Positions 19,148 to 27,510 are shown, numbered from the stretch's first letter. The stretch: DNA of 64,000 nt from an uncultured Oscillospiraceae bacterium (GCA_900754605.1 CAAEDK010000002.1:29919-93918), one strand, 5' to 3'. Made by a program: numbers and translations. Notes: generated by a model from the letters alone, not told the origin.

Positions 19148-20032
19148 TTACAGCCCCAGCGCTTTTCTGCCAAGGAGAACCAGGGTGGAGAACTTCTGCT
19201 CGCTCAGCTTTGTCCGGTAGGTATCTTTTGGAATAACCTGCTCCATGTCGAACACGATGATGGGCGATTTGGCCTTGAAACCGCCGTAAATGGCGTCGTT
19301 CGTGTCAAGGAACGCGCCATAGCCCGCCTTCTTGCATTCGTTAAAAAACTTGGTGCGCTGGACATAGACGTCATGCCCCTTCCATCGGTCGCCCTGTCCG
19401 TCATATGGAATCACATAATTGAACATCCGATAGACTGTCTGGAGATCTTTGGCCGAGGGCGTATAGTCCGGGTCCTTCATCCTTTCCAACACTGCGGCAG
19501 CTTCCCGATACCCCTTGAATTTGTACTTGTCTTTCACGAAATAGCTCTGCATCCGGTCCTTATCCGTTACAAAGTTATAAAAATCCCGATCTTTTCGATA
19601 GAGATTCATGAAGACCTCTGCGCCGGAGTCCTCGCTCGCCACCTTCAAGTCGGTTTTAAGCGAGTTGTCGATCCGGTACTTCATAAACGCGCCGGTTCCG
19701 ATTTGCTTCCCATTCTCGTCATATACCGGCTGCGGGATCGGCCGGTTGAACAGTGCGTTATACTGGTGCTTGTCCAGGGAATTGTGGGTTGCGTAGAACA
19801 TATCGGTGTTCTTGGTCCGGTCCTTGTCATAGGACAACGTGCTCAGGGTCGTCTTATCGGCGTTCAGCACTTCGTCAAAGTGCTTCTTGTTGTAGATGCT
19901 GTTGCCGCTCTTCCGCTTATTGCGGATGGCTTTTTTCTGGGCCGGAGTGTAGTCGCCGCCCCGCAGGGGATAGGGAGGACCGTTCCGAACGCCCCACTTC
20001 TGTTTCAGAATTCCATGGTGATGCAGTTCCAT
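19148..20032 (-). CDS. KWGVR-tagged protein of unknown function, effector-like layout
   Basis: 294 residues from ATG 20032. It begins with HHHGILKQKWGVRNGPPYP, a variant of the tag found in neighbours, then a basic linker, then a ~230-residue globular domain (TKNTDMFYATHNSLD, SGAEVFMNLYRKDRDFY, AKSPIIVFDMEQVIP). A short shared N-terminal tag on a large unique C-terminal domain is the architecture of delivered or packaged effectors. I do not recognise the domain. TTG 20038 is an alternative start. Confidence 0.8.
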   Translation of the reverse strand: MELHHHGILKQKWGVRNGPPYPLRGGDYTPAQKKAIRNKRKSGNSIYNKKHFDEVLNADKTTLSTLSYDKDRTKNTDMFYATHNSLDKHQYNALFNRPIPQPVYDENGKQIGTGAFMKYRIDNSLKTDLKVASEDSGAEVFMNLYRKDRDFYNFVTDKDRMQSYFVKDKYKFKGYREAAAVLERMKDPDYTPSAKDLQTVYRMFNYVIPYDGQGDRWKGHDVYVQRTKFFNECKKAGYGAFLDTNDAIYGGFKAKSPIIVFDMEQVIPKDTYRTKLSEQKFSTLVLLGRKALGL

Positions 20033-20038
20033 AAACAA

Positions 20039-20554
20039 CTACCCCCGCAATTCCTTGATTGCAAGGGCAATGCTCAGGGAAGACCCTGCGATCGCCAGAA
20101 CGCTTCCCGCCACTTCCAGCGTATCCCGCAATGCCTGCCGCCCTTTAGAAACCTGAGCTGGGGAGGTATCCGCGAACAGCTGATTGTATTGCCGCTCCAG
20201 AAGCTCCCGGTTGATCTTATCCCGCATCTCCTTGTCGGTCATCTTGCTCAGATCCATCCGTTTCGGAGCTGGCTTGGACGTGCTGGTCTGCTCCAGCTTT
20301 TTCATCTCCTTCACCAGATCCGAGCTGGAGTCGACGGTTTTCTTGGTCCGCTCCAGGTCCTCCTTAGCCCAGCGCTTCGGGTCCGGGTTGGACAGGTCGA
20401 TGCGGTTCTCCTTCTTCTTGGCCGCGTTTTCCCGTTTATCCCGGTCATAGCGTTTTTCACCGGCGGCGGTCAGGGTGCCGTCTTTGTTCTGGTAGCGGCG
20501 GACGCCCCACTTCATGCCTTTGATGCCGTAGTGCAGGAGCATGCTATTCTCCAT
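20039..20554 (-). CDS. KWGVR-tagged protein with C-terminal membrane helix
   Basis: 171 residues. HYGIKGMKWGVR is at residues 7-18, then RRYQNKDGTLTAAGEKRY, a long charged helical region and one hydrophobic helix near the C-terminus (about 148-166). It overlaps the upstream connector-like gene by 11 bases. Likely virion-associated by position. Function unknown. Confidence 0.8.
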   Translation of the reverse strand: MENSMLLHYGIKGMKWGVRRYQNKDGTLTAAGEKRYDRDKRENAAKKKENRIDLSNPDPKRWAKEDLERTKKTVDSSSDLVKEMKKLEQTSTSKPAPKRMDLSKMTDKEMRDKINRELLERQYNQLFADTSPAQVSKGRQALRDTLEVAGSVLAIAGSSLSIALAIKELRG

Positions 20555-20930
20555 TTTGACTTTCCTCCTTCCCGCTAGTGTTCTTCACGGGGTCCGCTGC
20601 AACAAAAAGCCGCCACTCAAACTCACTGATCTGCCGGTTGATGGACTCAATGGCAGCGGAGCTGAGAGGCGGGTCAAATAACAACCGAACCTTCATGTAA
20701 ACGTAGGATTTGACTAAGGAAAAGATGTTCGGCTTATCCTGAATAAATCCGGACCAGACTTCATCTTTTCCTGAGATTGAGAAACCGTTGGCAGGTCCAA
20801 CGCCCATTTGCGTCAGGATGGAAAACACACTGTTGATGTGGATGATGATGTCCGGGTCAAAGTGCGTGTAACTCTCGTCGATGCCCAACAGTTTCTTGAT
20901 TGATATCAGGATGCTTTCGGAAATCTCCAT
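20544..20930 (-). CDS. Head-tail connector-like protein
   Basis: 128 residues, starting with ESILISIKKLLGIDESYTHFD and ending in a helix pair, the pattern of small gp6-like/adaptor proteins coded near terminase in Firmicutes phages. Predicted to join the portal ring. Overlaps the next tagged gene by 11 bases. Confidence 0.6.
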   Translation of the reverse strand: MEISESILISIKKLLGIDESYTHFDPDIIIHINSVFSILTQMGVGPANGFSISGKDEVWSGFIQDKPNIFSLVKSYVYMKVRLLFDPPLSSAAIESINRQISEFEWRLFVAADPVKNTSGKEESQNGE

Positions 20931-20940
20931 AACAGCCTCC

Positions 20941-21153
20941 TCACCGGCGGACTGCGATGAACTTCTTCATGCAGTACCCCTGGGTGCCGTTGGAGGTCGA
21001 TACTTTATAGAAAGCATCTGTTGGCTCGTCCATATTAACGGAAACTCTGGTCAGAGCCGTAATGACTGTAAGGACTTTGGAATTTGCTCTCGGCTCTTGA
21101 TAAAGCGCCGCTCTCAGACAATTCGTCACAACACCGGCAGCATGATTCTCCAT
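20941..21153 (-). CDS. Small bacterial SH3-like protein
   Basis: 70 residues from ATG 21153 with AGGAGG 8 bases upstream. The strand pattern (NCLRAALYQEPRANSKVL, TRVSVNMDE, FYKVSTSNGTQGYCMKKFI) is that of a bacterial SH3 domain, often cell-wall or peptide binding. Alone, without a lytic domain, its role here is unknown. Confidence 0.65.
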   Translation of the reverse strand: MENHAAGVVTNCLRAALYQEPRANSKVLTVITALTRVSVNMDEPTDAFYKVSTSNGTQGYCMKKFIAVRR

Positions 21154-21166
21154 TTCGAGTCCTCCT

Positions 21167-21583
21167 CTACTTTTTCCAAGGACAGGTATCATTGGGTCTG
21201 CGTGTAATCGGCTCCTTGAACAACCGGTTCTCGTCGCCATAATGGATGGCCAGATGCGTCTCATGAATTGTGGTGATCAGAAACTCGGGATCGAGGATGA
21301 TCCCTCTTCGCTCCCGGATGTCCTCCGGGCGGATCGGGTTCATGTGGTGGATAAGTGGACGGCGGTAAATCTCCCGTCCGGCAATTCCCAAATCACACCC
21401 CATGTCCCGGGCAATCACAACATCCCGGATCTGCTTCCACTCCGGGGAGCGATAAAAGACCTGATTCATGTACCGGTCAAAGCCGAAGGTCTCCTCTCCG
21501 ACAACACCGTTCAAACGAAGATAGCGGTAGCGCTCCTCGAAGGTGGGGAGAAGGATCAATTCCGAGTAACATCTAATACTCAT
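21167..21583 (-). CDS. HNH endonuclease
   Basis: 138 residues from ATG 21583 (GAGGAGGACGGGG upstream). Core VIARDMGCDLG...RRPLIHHMNPI carries the HH of an HNH fold with a following helix (HETHLAIHYGDENRL). HNH proteins beside terminase are known to assist packaging or cos cleavage in several siphophages. It overlaps the terminase small subunit gene by 11 bases. Confidence 0.82.
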   Translation of the reverse strand: MSIRCYSELILLPTFEERYRYLRLNGVVGEETFGFDRYMNQVFYRSPEWKQIRDVVIARDMGCDLGIAGREIYRRPLIHHMNPIRPEDIRERRGIILDPEFLITTIHETHLAIHYGDENRLFKEPITRRPNDTCPWKK

Positions 21584-21923
21584 CCCCGTCCTCCTCGTCC
21601 TGCCCGCTGTACCGCTTAAAGGCGGCCATGGCCTTTTCGTAGAGCTCATCCATCCGGACTCCGGATTTGTACGCCTCGGTCTTGGCCTGGACCAGCTCCA
21701 CCTCTTTGGCAAGCCGCTCATTTTCCAGACGCGCCCTGGTGGTTCCGAGCTTCAGGATGGTGGTGACCTCCTGGGAAGAAGCCGTCCCCTCCAGCAGACG
21801 CTTTTCAATCAGGTTGACGGCCAAATCGATCAGCTGGTTCTCTCTGGCCTCCGGTGTCAAGGCGGCCCGGCGCTTCCTCGGTTGAATGCCAGAAGGTTTC
21901 GTTGCTTTTGCCACACTTGACAC
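21573..21923 (-). CDS. terS: Terminase small subunit-like protein
   Basis: 116 residues, highly helical. A basic N-terminus (PRKRRAALTPEARENQL) is followed by a long helical hairpin (LEGTASSQEVTTILKLG, TRARLENERLAKEVELV). Position directly before HNH and terminase large subunit, and next to the inverted-repeat region, supports the DNA-recognition subunit. The call rests on location and composition. Confidence 0.65.
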   Translation of the reverse strand: MSSVAKATKPSGIQPRKRRAALTPEARENQLIDLAVNLIEKRLLEGTASSQEVTTILKLGTTRARLENERLAKEVELVQAKTEAYKSGVRMDELYEKAMAAFKRYSGQDEEDGDEY

Positions 21924-21966
21924 CTCCTCTCACTTAGAGTTGTGGCAGTTTCTGTGATGTTTGGAC

Positions 21967-22147
21967 CGGTTTTCAGCGGTGCTTGAAGAAGCCCGCATAA
22001 GCAGCTTACCGACAAGTGGAGAAAAACTCGCGGCAATGGAGGTAATGCATTGCGTACTCAGCCGGAAAGGAGATCACAGCTGAACGAAAAAGAGTCCTCG
22101 CCGGTAAACGCCGCCCTGTGGGCTTGTTCAAGCACCGCTGAAAACCG
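21967..22147. repeat. 21-bp perfect inverted repeat with 139-bp loop
   Basis: Left arm 21967-21987 (CGGTTTTCAGCGGTGCTTGAA) pairs exactly with right arm 22127-22147. After a 2-3 base interruption, five more bases pair (GCCC/GGGC side), giving about 26 bp of stem. Possible terminase binding site, cruciform or large RNA hairpin. Confidence 0.85.
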
Positions 22148-22299
22148 AAGCCATTTTCCAAAAATATCCCCCGGAGAATTTTTGAAGACCATCGCGATGC
22201 ATAGGGGGGTGGTATTTTTAAGGGGTCCCCCTATACCCTTTAACACACCTTGAACCCTAAATCTGGTCGTCATTTCAGAATTTTTTTCTCTAAAATGAC

Positions 22300-22338
22300 A
22301 AAAAGAAATGCGCTCTGAATCAGAGAACATTTCTTTTT
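22300..22338 (-). terminator. Intrinsic terminator, probably bidirectional
   Basis: AAAAAGAAATG.GCTCTGA / TCAGAGAACATTTCTTTTT hairpin with A/T runs at both ends. It ends the polymerase-like transcription unit before terS. Confidence 0.8.
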
Positions 22339-22362
22339 CCTGGTTTTATAGGCTTTTGGGGG

Positions 22363-22626
22363 TCACATGGTCACGGCAGGCTCGGGTTTCAGCTTCCGCT
22401 TCACCTTTTTATAGATCCCCAAGGGGTCATACTTGATGATGTCGTTAATGGCTCGCTCGATTTCTTCCATGTTCTCCTGCTCAGAGAGCTGATCGGAAGT
22501 ACGGGCGATACGCGCCAAGAAAGCGCAGGAGTGATACCCGTTGTCTTCGTCAAACCGATACCAGGCTTCATACTGGGTAAAGGGGTCATACGGGTTGTCG
22601 GTCGTTGTAAGCATACACGTTTCCAT
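22363..22626 (-). CDS. Small conserved phage protein, unknown function
   Basis: 87 residues (or 83 from ATG 22614). NPYDPFTQYEAWYRFDEDNG and CAFLARIARTSDQLSE are the recognisable core of a small acidic protein family I associate with Clostridia phages. Lies between the polymerase-like gene and the packaging region. No function known. Confidence 0.75.
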   Translation of the reverse strand: METCMLTTTDNPYDPFTQYEAWYRFDEDNGYHSCAFLARIARTSDQLSEQENMEEIERAINDIIKYDPLGIYKKVKRKLKPEPAVTM

Positions 22627-22644
22627 TCGCTCTCACTTCCTTTC

Positions 22645-25365
22645 TTACTCATTGAGATACTTGGAAACAACAGAAGATGAAAGGTTCAAAGCATCAGCAA
22701 TCTCGGCATTGGTACAGCCAGAGTTTGCCATTGCCTTGATGCGATTGATGCGAGCAGTCGACAACTGCGTCGATGCTCTTGGGGTTGCGCGTTCCCGGAC
22801 GACATCGGGATCAGAGTAACGAAGAATCTCTTTCAAGGTTGTATCAGAAATTGCGCCAGCCTGAATTGCTTCCCATTCTCCATCAGAGATTGTAATGCGC
22901 GTTCCTTTCCCGCTTGCTCCAGTCGTCACACGAGCGTCGCTAATTGCGGAGCGACGAATCTTTGAGATTTCGTCTTTGTCGGTAATGTTGTTAGCCTGAA
23001 TCTTTGCCTTAACTTGCGCATTGGCAATACGCTGAGCCTCACGTTCACGAGGAGCGTTAAGCTGAGCAGTCTTCAACGCACTGGTCAATCTGGTAACTTC
23101 AGGCGCATAAGCCTTTGCTGCACTGGCATTACGAACCAACGTGGGCGTCGCTAAGTATTCAAGCCTTGCCCGATTGGCAAGTGCCTTCATACGATTTGCG
23201 TAGTCAGCATAGGCATCTTCCTGGACAGTGCCGGAAGACAGGGTCCGAACATCGTCGACCTTCTCCAAGAGCTTAATCTTTGTCGTGGCCGGAATTGTTT
23301 TACCAGACTTCGGGTCCACATAAGTACGCCCGGATTCCTTGTAGATGACCTTTCCCGTCTCCTTGTCGATACGGCCGCTGCCCTGACGCTCCGGAACGTC
23401 GACGCTTTGCTTCCGTCTGGAGAGCAGGGTGGATGCCCCGCCCACTTCCTTTCCGGTTTCGGGGTCCGTGTACCCTTGCCACCGTTTGCGGAGGGTGGGG
23501 ATGTCGTTCTCTACTTCCGACCGCTTATAGTCAAGCTTATGCTTAGCCGCATCGATGACCACCATGCTATGCTTGACGGCCTTAGTAATTTCCTCCTCGG
23601 GGGCCCCTTTTAAGGTCATATCCGTGATGAGGTTGGAGATTTTACCCATCTCTATCTGGGTGGCGGCTTTTGAGAGGAGCCGGACACCAGTCTTTCCCTC
23701 GGTGGAGTATTCAACTTTTGGGTCGAAATCCTTCAAACCATCCAAGGCGGGGGTGGATTTCACCGACACCTTTCCGCCCACGGGGATGACCACCACCTGA
23801 TCGCCGTCAAAGTCCGCTCCGGACAATCGCTCCGCCACCTTCGGATTGATGCCGACGGCGTCACGGATGTTCTTGCCCAGAATTGAGATCGCCGACTGAT
23901 TTTTATTGTTGACCGTCAGCTCCGGGATCTCAAACGTACCCCCATGGGGGTAACGAATCAGGACGACCTTCTCTCCGTTCCGGTAGTTGGGGGCATAAAT
24001 CTCCGTCTCCTTCATTTTGGTGATGGGGAGGATCACTTGCGTACTCTGCCGGGGGAGGGCCGCCGCTTTCAAATGGACAACTGCGGAATCGCATTCGTCT
24101 GCAAAGTCCATCAGCAGTTTCCGCTTGATGGTGGGGTTATTGAGAGAGCAAATTTCCGCGAATTCATCGGCGGCATCGGCATAAGTCAAGTCGAGCTGCT
24201 TCTGAATCAACTTGATGGGCTGCTTAGAAAGAAATTGGGAGGATAAGTTCTTGCTCATCTTGTCCCAGTCTCCCTCTTCCTTCAGCTTGTTGATGGTGGA
24301 TAGGGACTTCTTTTCTCCGGTGATGGGATCGGTGTACTTACCATTCGGGTCAGGGTAGTAACTTTGACCATTGGCCTTGATGAACGCGCCAAAGGGGTTA
24401 TCGGGGGCATCCTGAATTTTCTTTAAGACATCCATCTTTGGCGTTCCGGAATGTTTGTTCGTGTTGAACACGATGTCTGCACCATCCGGCATATCATCAG
24501 AATACATGGCCATGCCTTTTAGATAATGAGTCCCGTCCACAAGGATGCGAACCTGAGCATAGTGAGAATCCCCCAAGTCGAGGTCTGCCACACCACGGCG
24601 AAGTTCAATAACGCCATCCTTGGAGGTGCCACCTTCGTCGCCATAGCGAATCTTCACCCGACCGGAATCAATGCTGGCCGGATATTCCCGCTTATCCCAA
24701 GACGCACCTCCGTCAGCAGAATGATAGTCGCCTACCGACTTGATGATGTCCAGGTTCTGGTAAGCATCACGCTGCTCAATGTCAGGAACGGAGATAACCG
24801 GCGTGATAGTCCGTTTCTTCGGGTCGTTTACCTGAGGGACGCCGACACCATAGCGGTTATAGCCCTCGGTCTCCAGAATGAATAGCGCCTCCTGGAGTAC
24901 GCCTTTGGACACGCCAAGCTGCTGCTCCACACCCTCGCCCACGTCAAGAGCCCCTTTGACCGCCAGCTCCTTCTTCAGAGCCTCGGCGGTGGCAAGAGCC
25001 TTGTTTTTATTGCTCGCGGTGTTCTCGTTGAGCAGGGCACGGACAGAGGAGTCATTATTATACCCCATGATCTTGGCGATCTCGTCCAGTGTCTTTCCCT
25101 CTTCCCGAAGGGACTTCGCTCGCTCTGCCTGTAAGGCGCGCCGTTCATGTTTCGCCACACGAACCTGCATACGGAGATCGGTGGTAGACATCTTCAGCTC
25201 CTCAGCAATTTCCTTTTGAGATTTGCCAAGCGCCTCAAGTTCTTCCACACGGGCCAGGAAGTCTCCGCCGTGTTGATAAGGGTTCTCGCCAGAACCCCAG
25301 GGGTAGCGCCCAGAGCGCCTCTTGACGCCATAGTGCATCAAAATATCATCCACAATGGGGTCCAT
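22645..25365 (-). CDS. YonO-like two-barrel RNA polymerase candidate (tagged)
   Basis: 906 residues. At 518-522 is DFDGD within GADFDGDQVVVIPV, the metal-binding signature shared by beta-prime (NADFDGD), YonO/crAss-phage polymerases and RNA-dependent RNA polymerases of the QDE-1 type. Upstream are barrel-like strands (NGEKVVLIRYPHGGTFEIPE). Downstream is a helical segment (KAVKHSMVVIDAAKHKLDY) like the conserved C-terminal polymerase motif. It begins with HYGVKRRSGRYPWGSGENPY, a relative of the KWGVR tag, then two HTH-like segments (about 45-70 and 90-115), and ends in a third (about 875-905). It is coded just before the packaging genes. A virion polymerase is inferred; RNA synthesis is not proven. 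Confidence 0.65.
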   Translation of the reverse strand: MDPIVDDILMHYGVKRRSGRYPWGSGENPYQHGGDFLARVEELEALGKSQKEIAEELKMSTTDLRMQVRVAKHERRALQAERAKSLREEGKTLDEIAKIMGYNNDSSVRALLNENTASNKNKALATAEALKKELAVKGALDVGEGVEQQLGVSKGVLQEALFILETEGYNRYGVGVPQVNDPKKRTITPVISVPDIEQRDAYQNLDIIKSVGDYHSADGGASWDKREYPASIDSGRVKIRYGDEGGTSKDGVIELRRGVADLDLGDSHYAQVRILVDGTHYLKGMAMYSDDMPDGADIVFNTNKHSGTPKMDVLKKIQDAPDNPFGAFIKANGQSYYPDPNGKYTDPITGEKKSLSTINKLKEEGDWDKMSKNLSSQFLSKQPIKLIQKQLDLTYADAADEFAEICSLNNPTIKRKLLMDFADECDSAVVHLKAAALPRQSTQVILPITKMKETEIYAPNYRNGEKVVLIRYPHGGTFEIPELTVNNKNQSAISILGKNIRDAVGINPKVAERLSGADFDGDQVVVIPVGGKVSVKSTPALDGLKDFDPKVEYSTEGKTGVRLLSKAATQIEMGKISNLITDMTLKGAPEEEITKAVKHSMVVIDAAKHKLDYKRSEVENDIPTLRKRWQGYTDPETGKEVGGASTLLSRRKQSVDVPERQGSGRIDKETGKVIYKESGRTYVDPKSGKTIPATTKIKLLEKVDDVRTLSSGTVQEDAYADYANRMKALANRARLEYLATPTLVRNASAAKAYAPEVTRLTSALKTAQLNAPREREAQRIANAQVKAKIQANNITDKDEISKIRRSAISDARVTTGASGKGTRITISDGEWEAIQAGAISDTTLKEILRYSDPDVVRERATPRASTQLSTARINRIKAMANSGCTNAEIADALNLSSSVVSKYLNE

Positions 25366-25368
25366 GGC

Positions 25369-25926
25369 TTATTCCTCCTCTTCCTTGATACTGTTGATGA
25401 TTTTGTCGAAGGTAACAATGCGGTCCATGATGGGGAAAATATCCTCGATGGTAGGCTTGTGGTAAAGGACGGTATCGTTCTGATAAATACGCAACTCCAT
25501 CTCAATCTCGTTTGGCTTGTAGTCATACTCCAAACAGAAGAGGGCCGCATAAACCATAAGCTGTTCCATATGCGTCGGGGCCTCGCCGGTCTTCAGATCG
25601 TGAATCCGAAGAATATCTTTCCGAAAGGAAATGGCGTCGGCGGTCCCGAAACAGTTTGGAGAATAATACAGGATTTGTTCCGGGGTCATCTTATACCCAA
25701 TGGCGTCGTTCACATACATGTTCAACGTCTTCTGAGATTTTGGCAGTCGCTGACCCAGTTTGATGCATTGGGCCGCAAAAGCGTGAAGAGCCGTCCCACG
25801 CTGAGCCGCCCGGTATTTGGCGTAAGCGTCGGCGAGCTTATCTTCTGAGTAATTGATCCAGTGATAGCCACTGGCGCTAAGAAAGGCATGCTGCCCCTCA
25901 AGGTTGGAGTGTTTTGCGAAGTTCAT
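25369..25926 (-). CDS. PD-(D/E)XK nuclease (RecB/Cas4-like)
   Basis: 185 residues. The catalytic pattern GTADAISF...ILRIHDLKTGEAP...MEQLMVYAALF has D, then D-x-K, then Q/Y helix of RecB-family exonucleases. Such genes process DNA ends in phage recombination. Overlaps the VRR-NUC gene by 29 bases. Confidence 0.85.
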   Translation of the reverse strand: MNFAKHSNLEGQHAFLSASGYHWINYSEDKLADAYAKYRAAQRGTALHAFAAQCIKLGQRLPKSQKTLNMYVNDAIGYKMTPEQILYYSPNCFGTADAISFRKDILRIHDLKTGEAPTHMEQLMVYAALFCLEYDYKPNEIEMELRIYQNDTVLYHKPTIEDIFPIMDRIVTFDKIINSIKEEEE

Positions 25927-26251
25927 CCAGCACTTCCTCCTTGTTCTCCGGGGAAATGAATCTGGAGAAAGACATCTCGTTCATCTTCCCAACATAATAT
26001 TCTTGGTTTGGCTGTCTCTTAGCGCGTGCAGATTTCTTACACTCAAGGGAGGCCCATTTCTTTCCATAAAGAATGAGCAGGTCGGGGATGCCCTGGCGCT
26101 GATCCATCTTAAAAACCATACAGCCGGGAAATATCGTTTTCAAATTGGCAATAAGCCGGTCCTGAAAACCACTTTCCAATCTTGCGCTTCTGGCCACGAA
26201 ACGGCCTCCTTTCCGATAAAAGTGATAGAAAGAATAGGATATGCGCGACAT
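25898..26251 (-). CDS. VRR-NUC domain nuclease
   Basis: 117 residues from ATG 26251, or 99 from GTG 26197, which has a better AAAGGAGG site. The core GIPDLLILYGKKWASLECKKS is the D-x(n)-E-C-K catalytic strand pair of VRR-NUC (PD-(D/E)XK) nucleases, which resolve or cut structured DNA. A 26-bp promoter-like element lies at 26265-26290 just upstream of ATG 26251. Confidence 0.88.
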   Translation of the reverse strand: MSRISYSFYHFYRKGGRFVARSARLESGFQDRLIANLKTIFPGCMVFKMDQRQGIPDLLILYGKKWASLECKKSARAKRQPNQEYYVGKMNEMSFSRFISPENKEEVLDELRKTLQP

Positions 26252-26264
26252 ATCTCTCTCCTCT

Positions 26265-26290
26265 CCATAAAAGAGTCTGTTTTTTTTGCG
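26265..26290 (-). promoter_or_regulatory. 26-bp phage element upstream of VRR-NUC
   Basis: Matches the family pattern on the plus strand CCATAA-N7-TG-N8-GCG with exact 26-bp length. Directly followed on the minus strand by GGAGAGG and a start codon. Confidence 0.75.
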
Positions 26291-26323
26291 GAAAGAAAAA
26301 CAGCCCTAAAATATCAATTTGGA

Positions 26324-26356
26324 GCAAAAAGAAAAGAGCCGCGGATGACGGCTCTA
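26324..26356 (-). terminator. Intrinsic terminator
   Basis: Stem AGAGCCG / CGGCTCT followed by TTTTCTTTTT on the minus strand, overlapping the stop of the 26.35 kb gene. Confidence 0.85.
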
Positions 26357-26536
26357 ATCTTCAATGATAAATCCAATTTTTCGTTTCGGCTTACTATTTT
26401 CCTCAGCAATCTTCTCGACCTTTGGTTTGCCAAACGATTGCCAGATCGTGGCGCCGGCAGCACTTCCAATCGCCGCCACCATCGACATGGTAAACGTCAT
26501 CAATATTTGGGTCGAGTTTCCAATGTTGAGTTTCAT
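26354..26536 (-). CDS. Small single-span membrane protein
   Basis: 60 residues from ATG 26536 with GGGAGG upstream. One hydrophobic helix (about 10-30, ILMTFTMSMVAAIGSAAG) and a basic C-terminal tail. Own promoter-like element and terminator, so a stand-alone cassette. Function unknown. Confidence 0.7.
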   Translation of the reverse strand: MKLNIGNSTQILMTFTMSMVAAIGSAAGATIWQSFGKPKVEKIAEENSKPKRKIGFIIED

Positions 26537-26547
26537 ACTATCGCCTC

Positions 26548-26573
26548 CCATAAAGGGGACTGCATTTTCAGCG
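26548..26573 (-). promoter_or_regulatory. 26-bp phage element upstream of the 26.35 kb gene
   Basis: CCATAA at 26548, TG at 26561-26562, GCG at 26571-26573: same spacing as the other twelve copies. The ribosome site follows within 5 bases. Confidence 0.8.
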
Positions 26574-26639
26574 GAAATGAAAAGAGCCGAGACACCCACA
26601 AGCGTCCCGGCTAAGCGTAAAATATCAATGTTGTGTTCA

Positions 26640-26765
26640 TCAGCTGTTGTTCCGCAGATACCGGATCAGAATCCAAATCAGCCAGAGACCTCCGGTACAA
26701 AGGGTGAGGATAACGTCCAAGATCAGCCCGGCCGTACCCCGTTTCTTTCCGCTATTCCTGCTCAT
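26640..26765 (-). CDS. 41-residue membrane protein
   Basis: ATG 26765 with an AGGAG site; product begins MSRNSGKKRGTAG and contains LCTGGLWLIWILIRYLRNN. The TGGLWLIW helix resembles small superinfection-immunity-type membrane proteins. Overlaps the PASTA gene end by 14 bases. Below usual size cut-offs but well supported by composition and spacing. Confidence 0.65.
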   Translation of the reverse strand: MSRNSGKKRGTAGLILDVILTLCTGGLWLIWILIRYLRNNS

Positions 26766-27342
26766 GGGAGTTCTCCTTTCCAAGTTCTTTCTTTTTCTTG
26801 ACGTCACGGTGGACTATTTTCTCGACACCGGCTCTTGCTTTAGCGGCGGTATCGCCTGCGACGGCTTTGGCACGCTCCACCTGTTCAGCTCGCTTGATTG
26901 CTCGCTCCTGTTTCAACGCGGCCTTCTGCTGCTCGGTCTCTTCAAATATCCGCCGGCTCTCGTCGATGACTTCCTGGGTCACATACTGCACAATCACAGT
27001 GTCTCCGGGTTTTAGCTTCGAGTTTGGTTTGCGGTCAGAGCCAACTACCTGGAGTTCAAAGCAGTCTTTGTATTTGACGCACGCATCCCGAAAGCGAACC
27101 TCGATAGGCAGTGCTTTTAGACCGCGGCTATCCAAAAGTTCTTTTGCCTCGTCCAATTTTAGAGGAAACTTCTTAGAGCAGAGCTCCGGCATAAATATCA
27201 ATTCTTCAGAAGGGGCGAGTTCTTCCTTTTTGGGAATCCGGTCGATAAGCTCGACGGCAAGCGGAGTCACGGCGCCGACAATTCCGGCGACAAATCCAAG
27301 CGTACCACCGATGTTACCGTTCGGCTTCTTTGATTTGGCCAT
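26752..27342 (-). CDS. PASTA-domain protein with membrane anchor
   Basis: 196 residues from ATG 27342 (AGGAGG upstream). A hydrophobic segment lies near the N-terminus (about 13-30). Then comes a PASTA-like repeat: LDEAKELLDSRGLKALPIEV...KLKPGDTVIVQYV. A Lys/Glu/Ala-rich C-terminal helix follows. PASTA domains bind peptidoglycan or beta-lactam-like ligands in kinases and PBPs. Role in the phage is unknown. Confidence 0.75.
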   Translation of the reverse strand: MAKSKKPNGNIGGTLGFVAGIVGAVTPLAVELIDRIPKKEELAPSEELIFMPELCSKKFPLKLDEAKELLDSRGLKALPIEVRFRDACVKYKDCFELQVVGSDRKPNSKLKPGDTVIVQYVTQEVIDESRRIFEETEQQKAALKQERAIKRAEQVERAKAVAGDTAAKARAGVEKIVHRDVKKKKELGKENSHEQE

Positions 27343-27362
27343 CGGCAATCCCTCCTTTGAGC

Positions 27363-27401
27363 AAAATAAAAGAGTGCGCCCCAATGAAGAGACGCACTCT
27401 T
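27363..27401 (-). terminator. Intrinsic terminator upstream of the PASTA gene
   Basis: AAGAGTGCG / CGCACTCTT stem with TTTTATTTT following on the minus strand. It would stop or attenuate transcription leaving the 28-27.4 kb region before the PASTA gene. Confidence 0.8.
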
Positions 27402-27510
27402 GCAAAAGCGAATCTCTCCATTGTTGCCACACAATCTCATTTTAGCCTACGGGCATAACGAGGAAGAGAGAAAACACCTTTTGCCAAAGTATTTTCCCCG
27501 TAGACTAAAA

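Larger units (their letters stand above)
21924..22362 (-). other. Non-coding region upstream of terS, candidate packaging site
   Basis: About 440 bases without a convincing gene. It contains a 21-bp perfect inverted repeat (21967-21987 and 22127-22147), GC-poor and C-run patches, and a terminator at its upstream end. Its location next to the small terminase gene is where cos or pac sites usually lie. Confidence 0.5.

Noticed and set aside
22050..22330. Short frames on both strands in the region upstream of terS.
   Set aside because: Unlikely composition, no ribosome site, and the region is better explained by inverted repeat and terminator.
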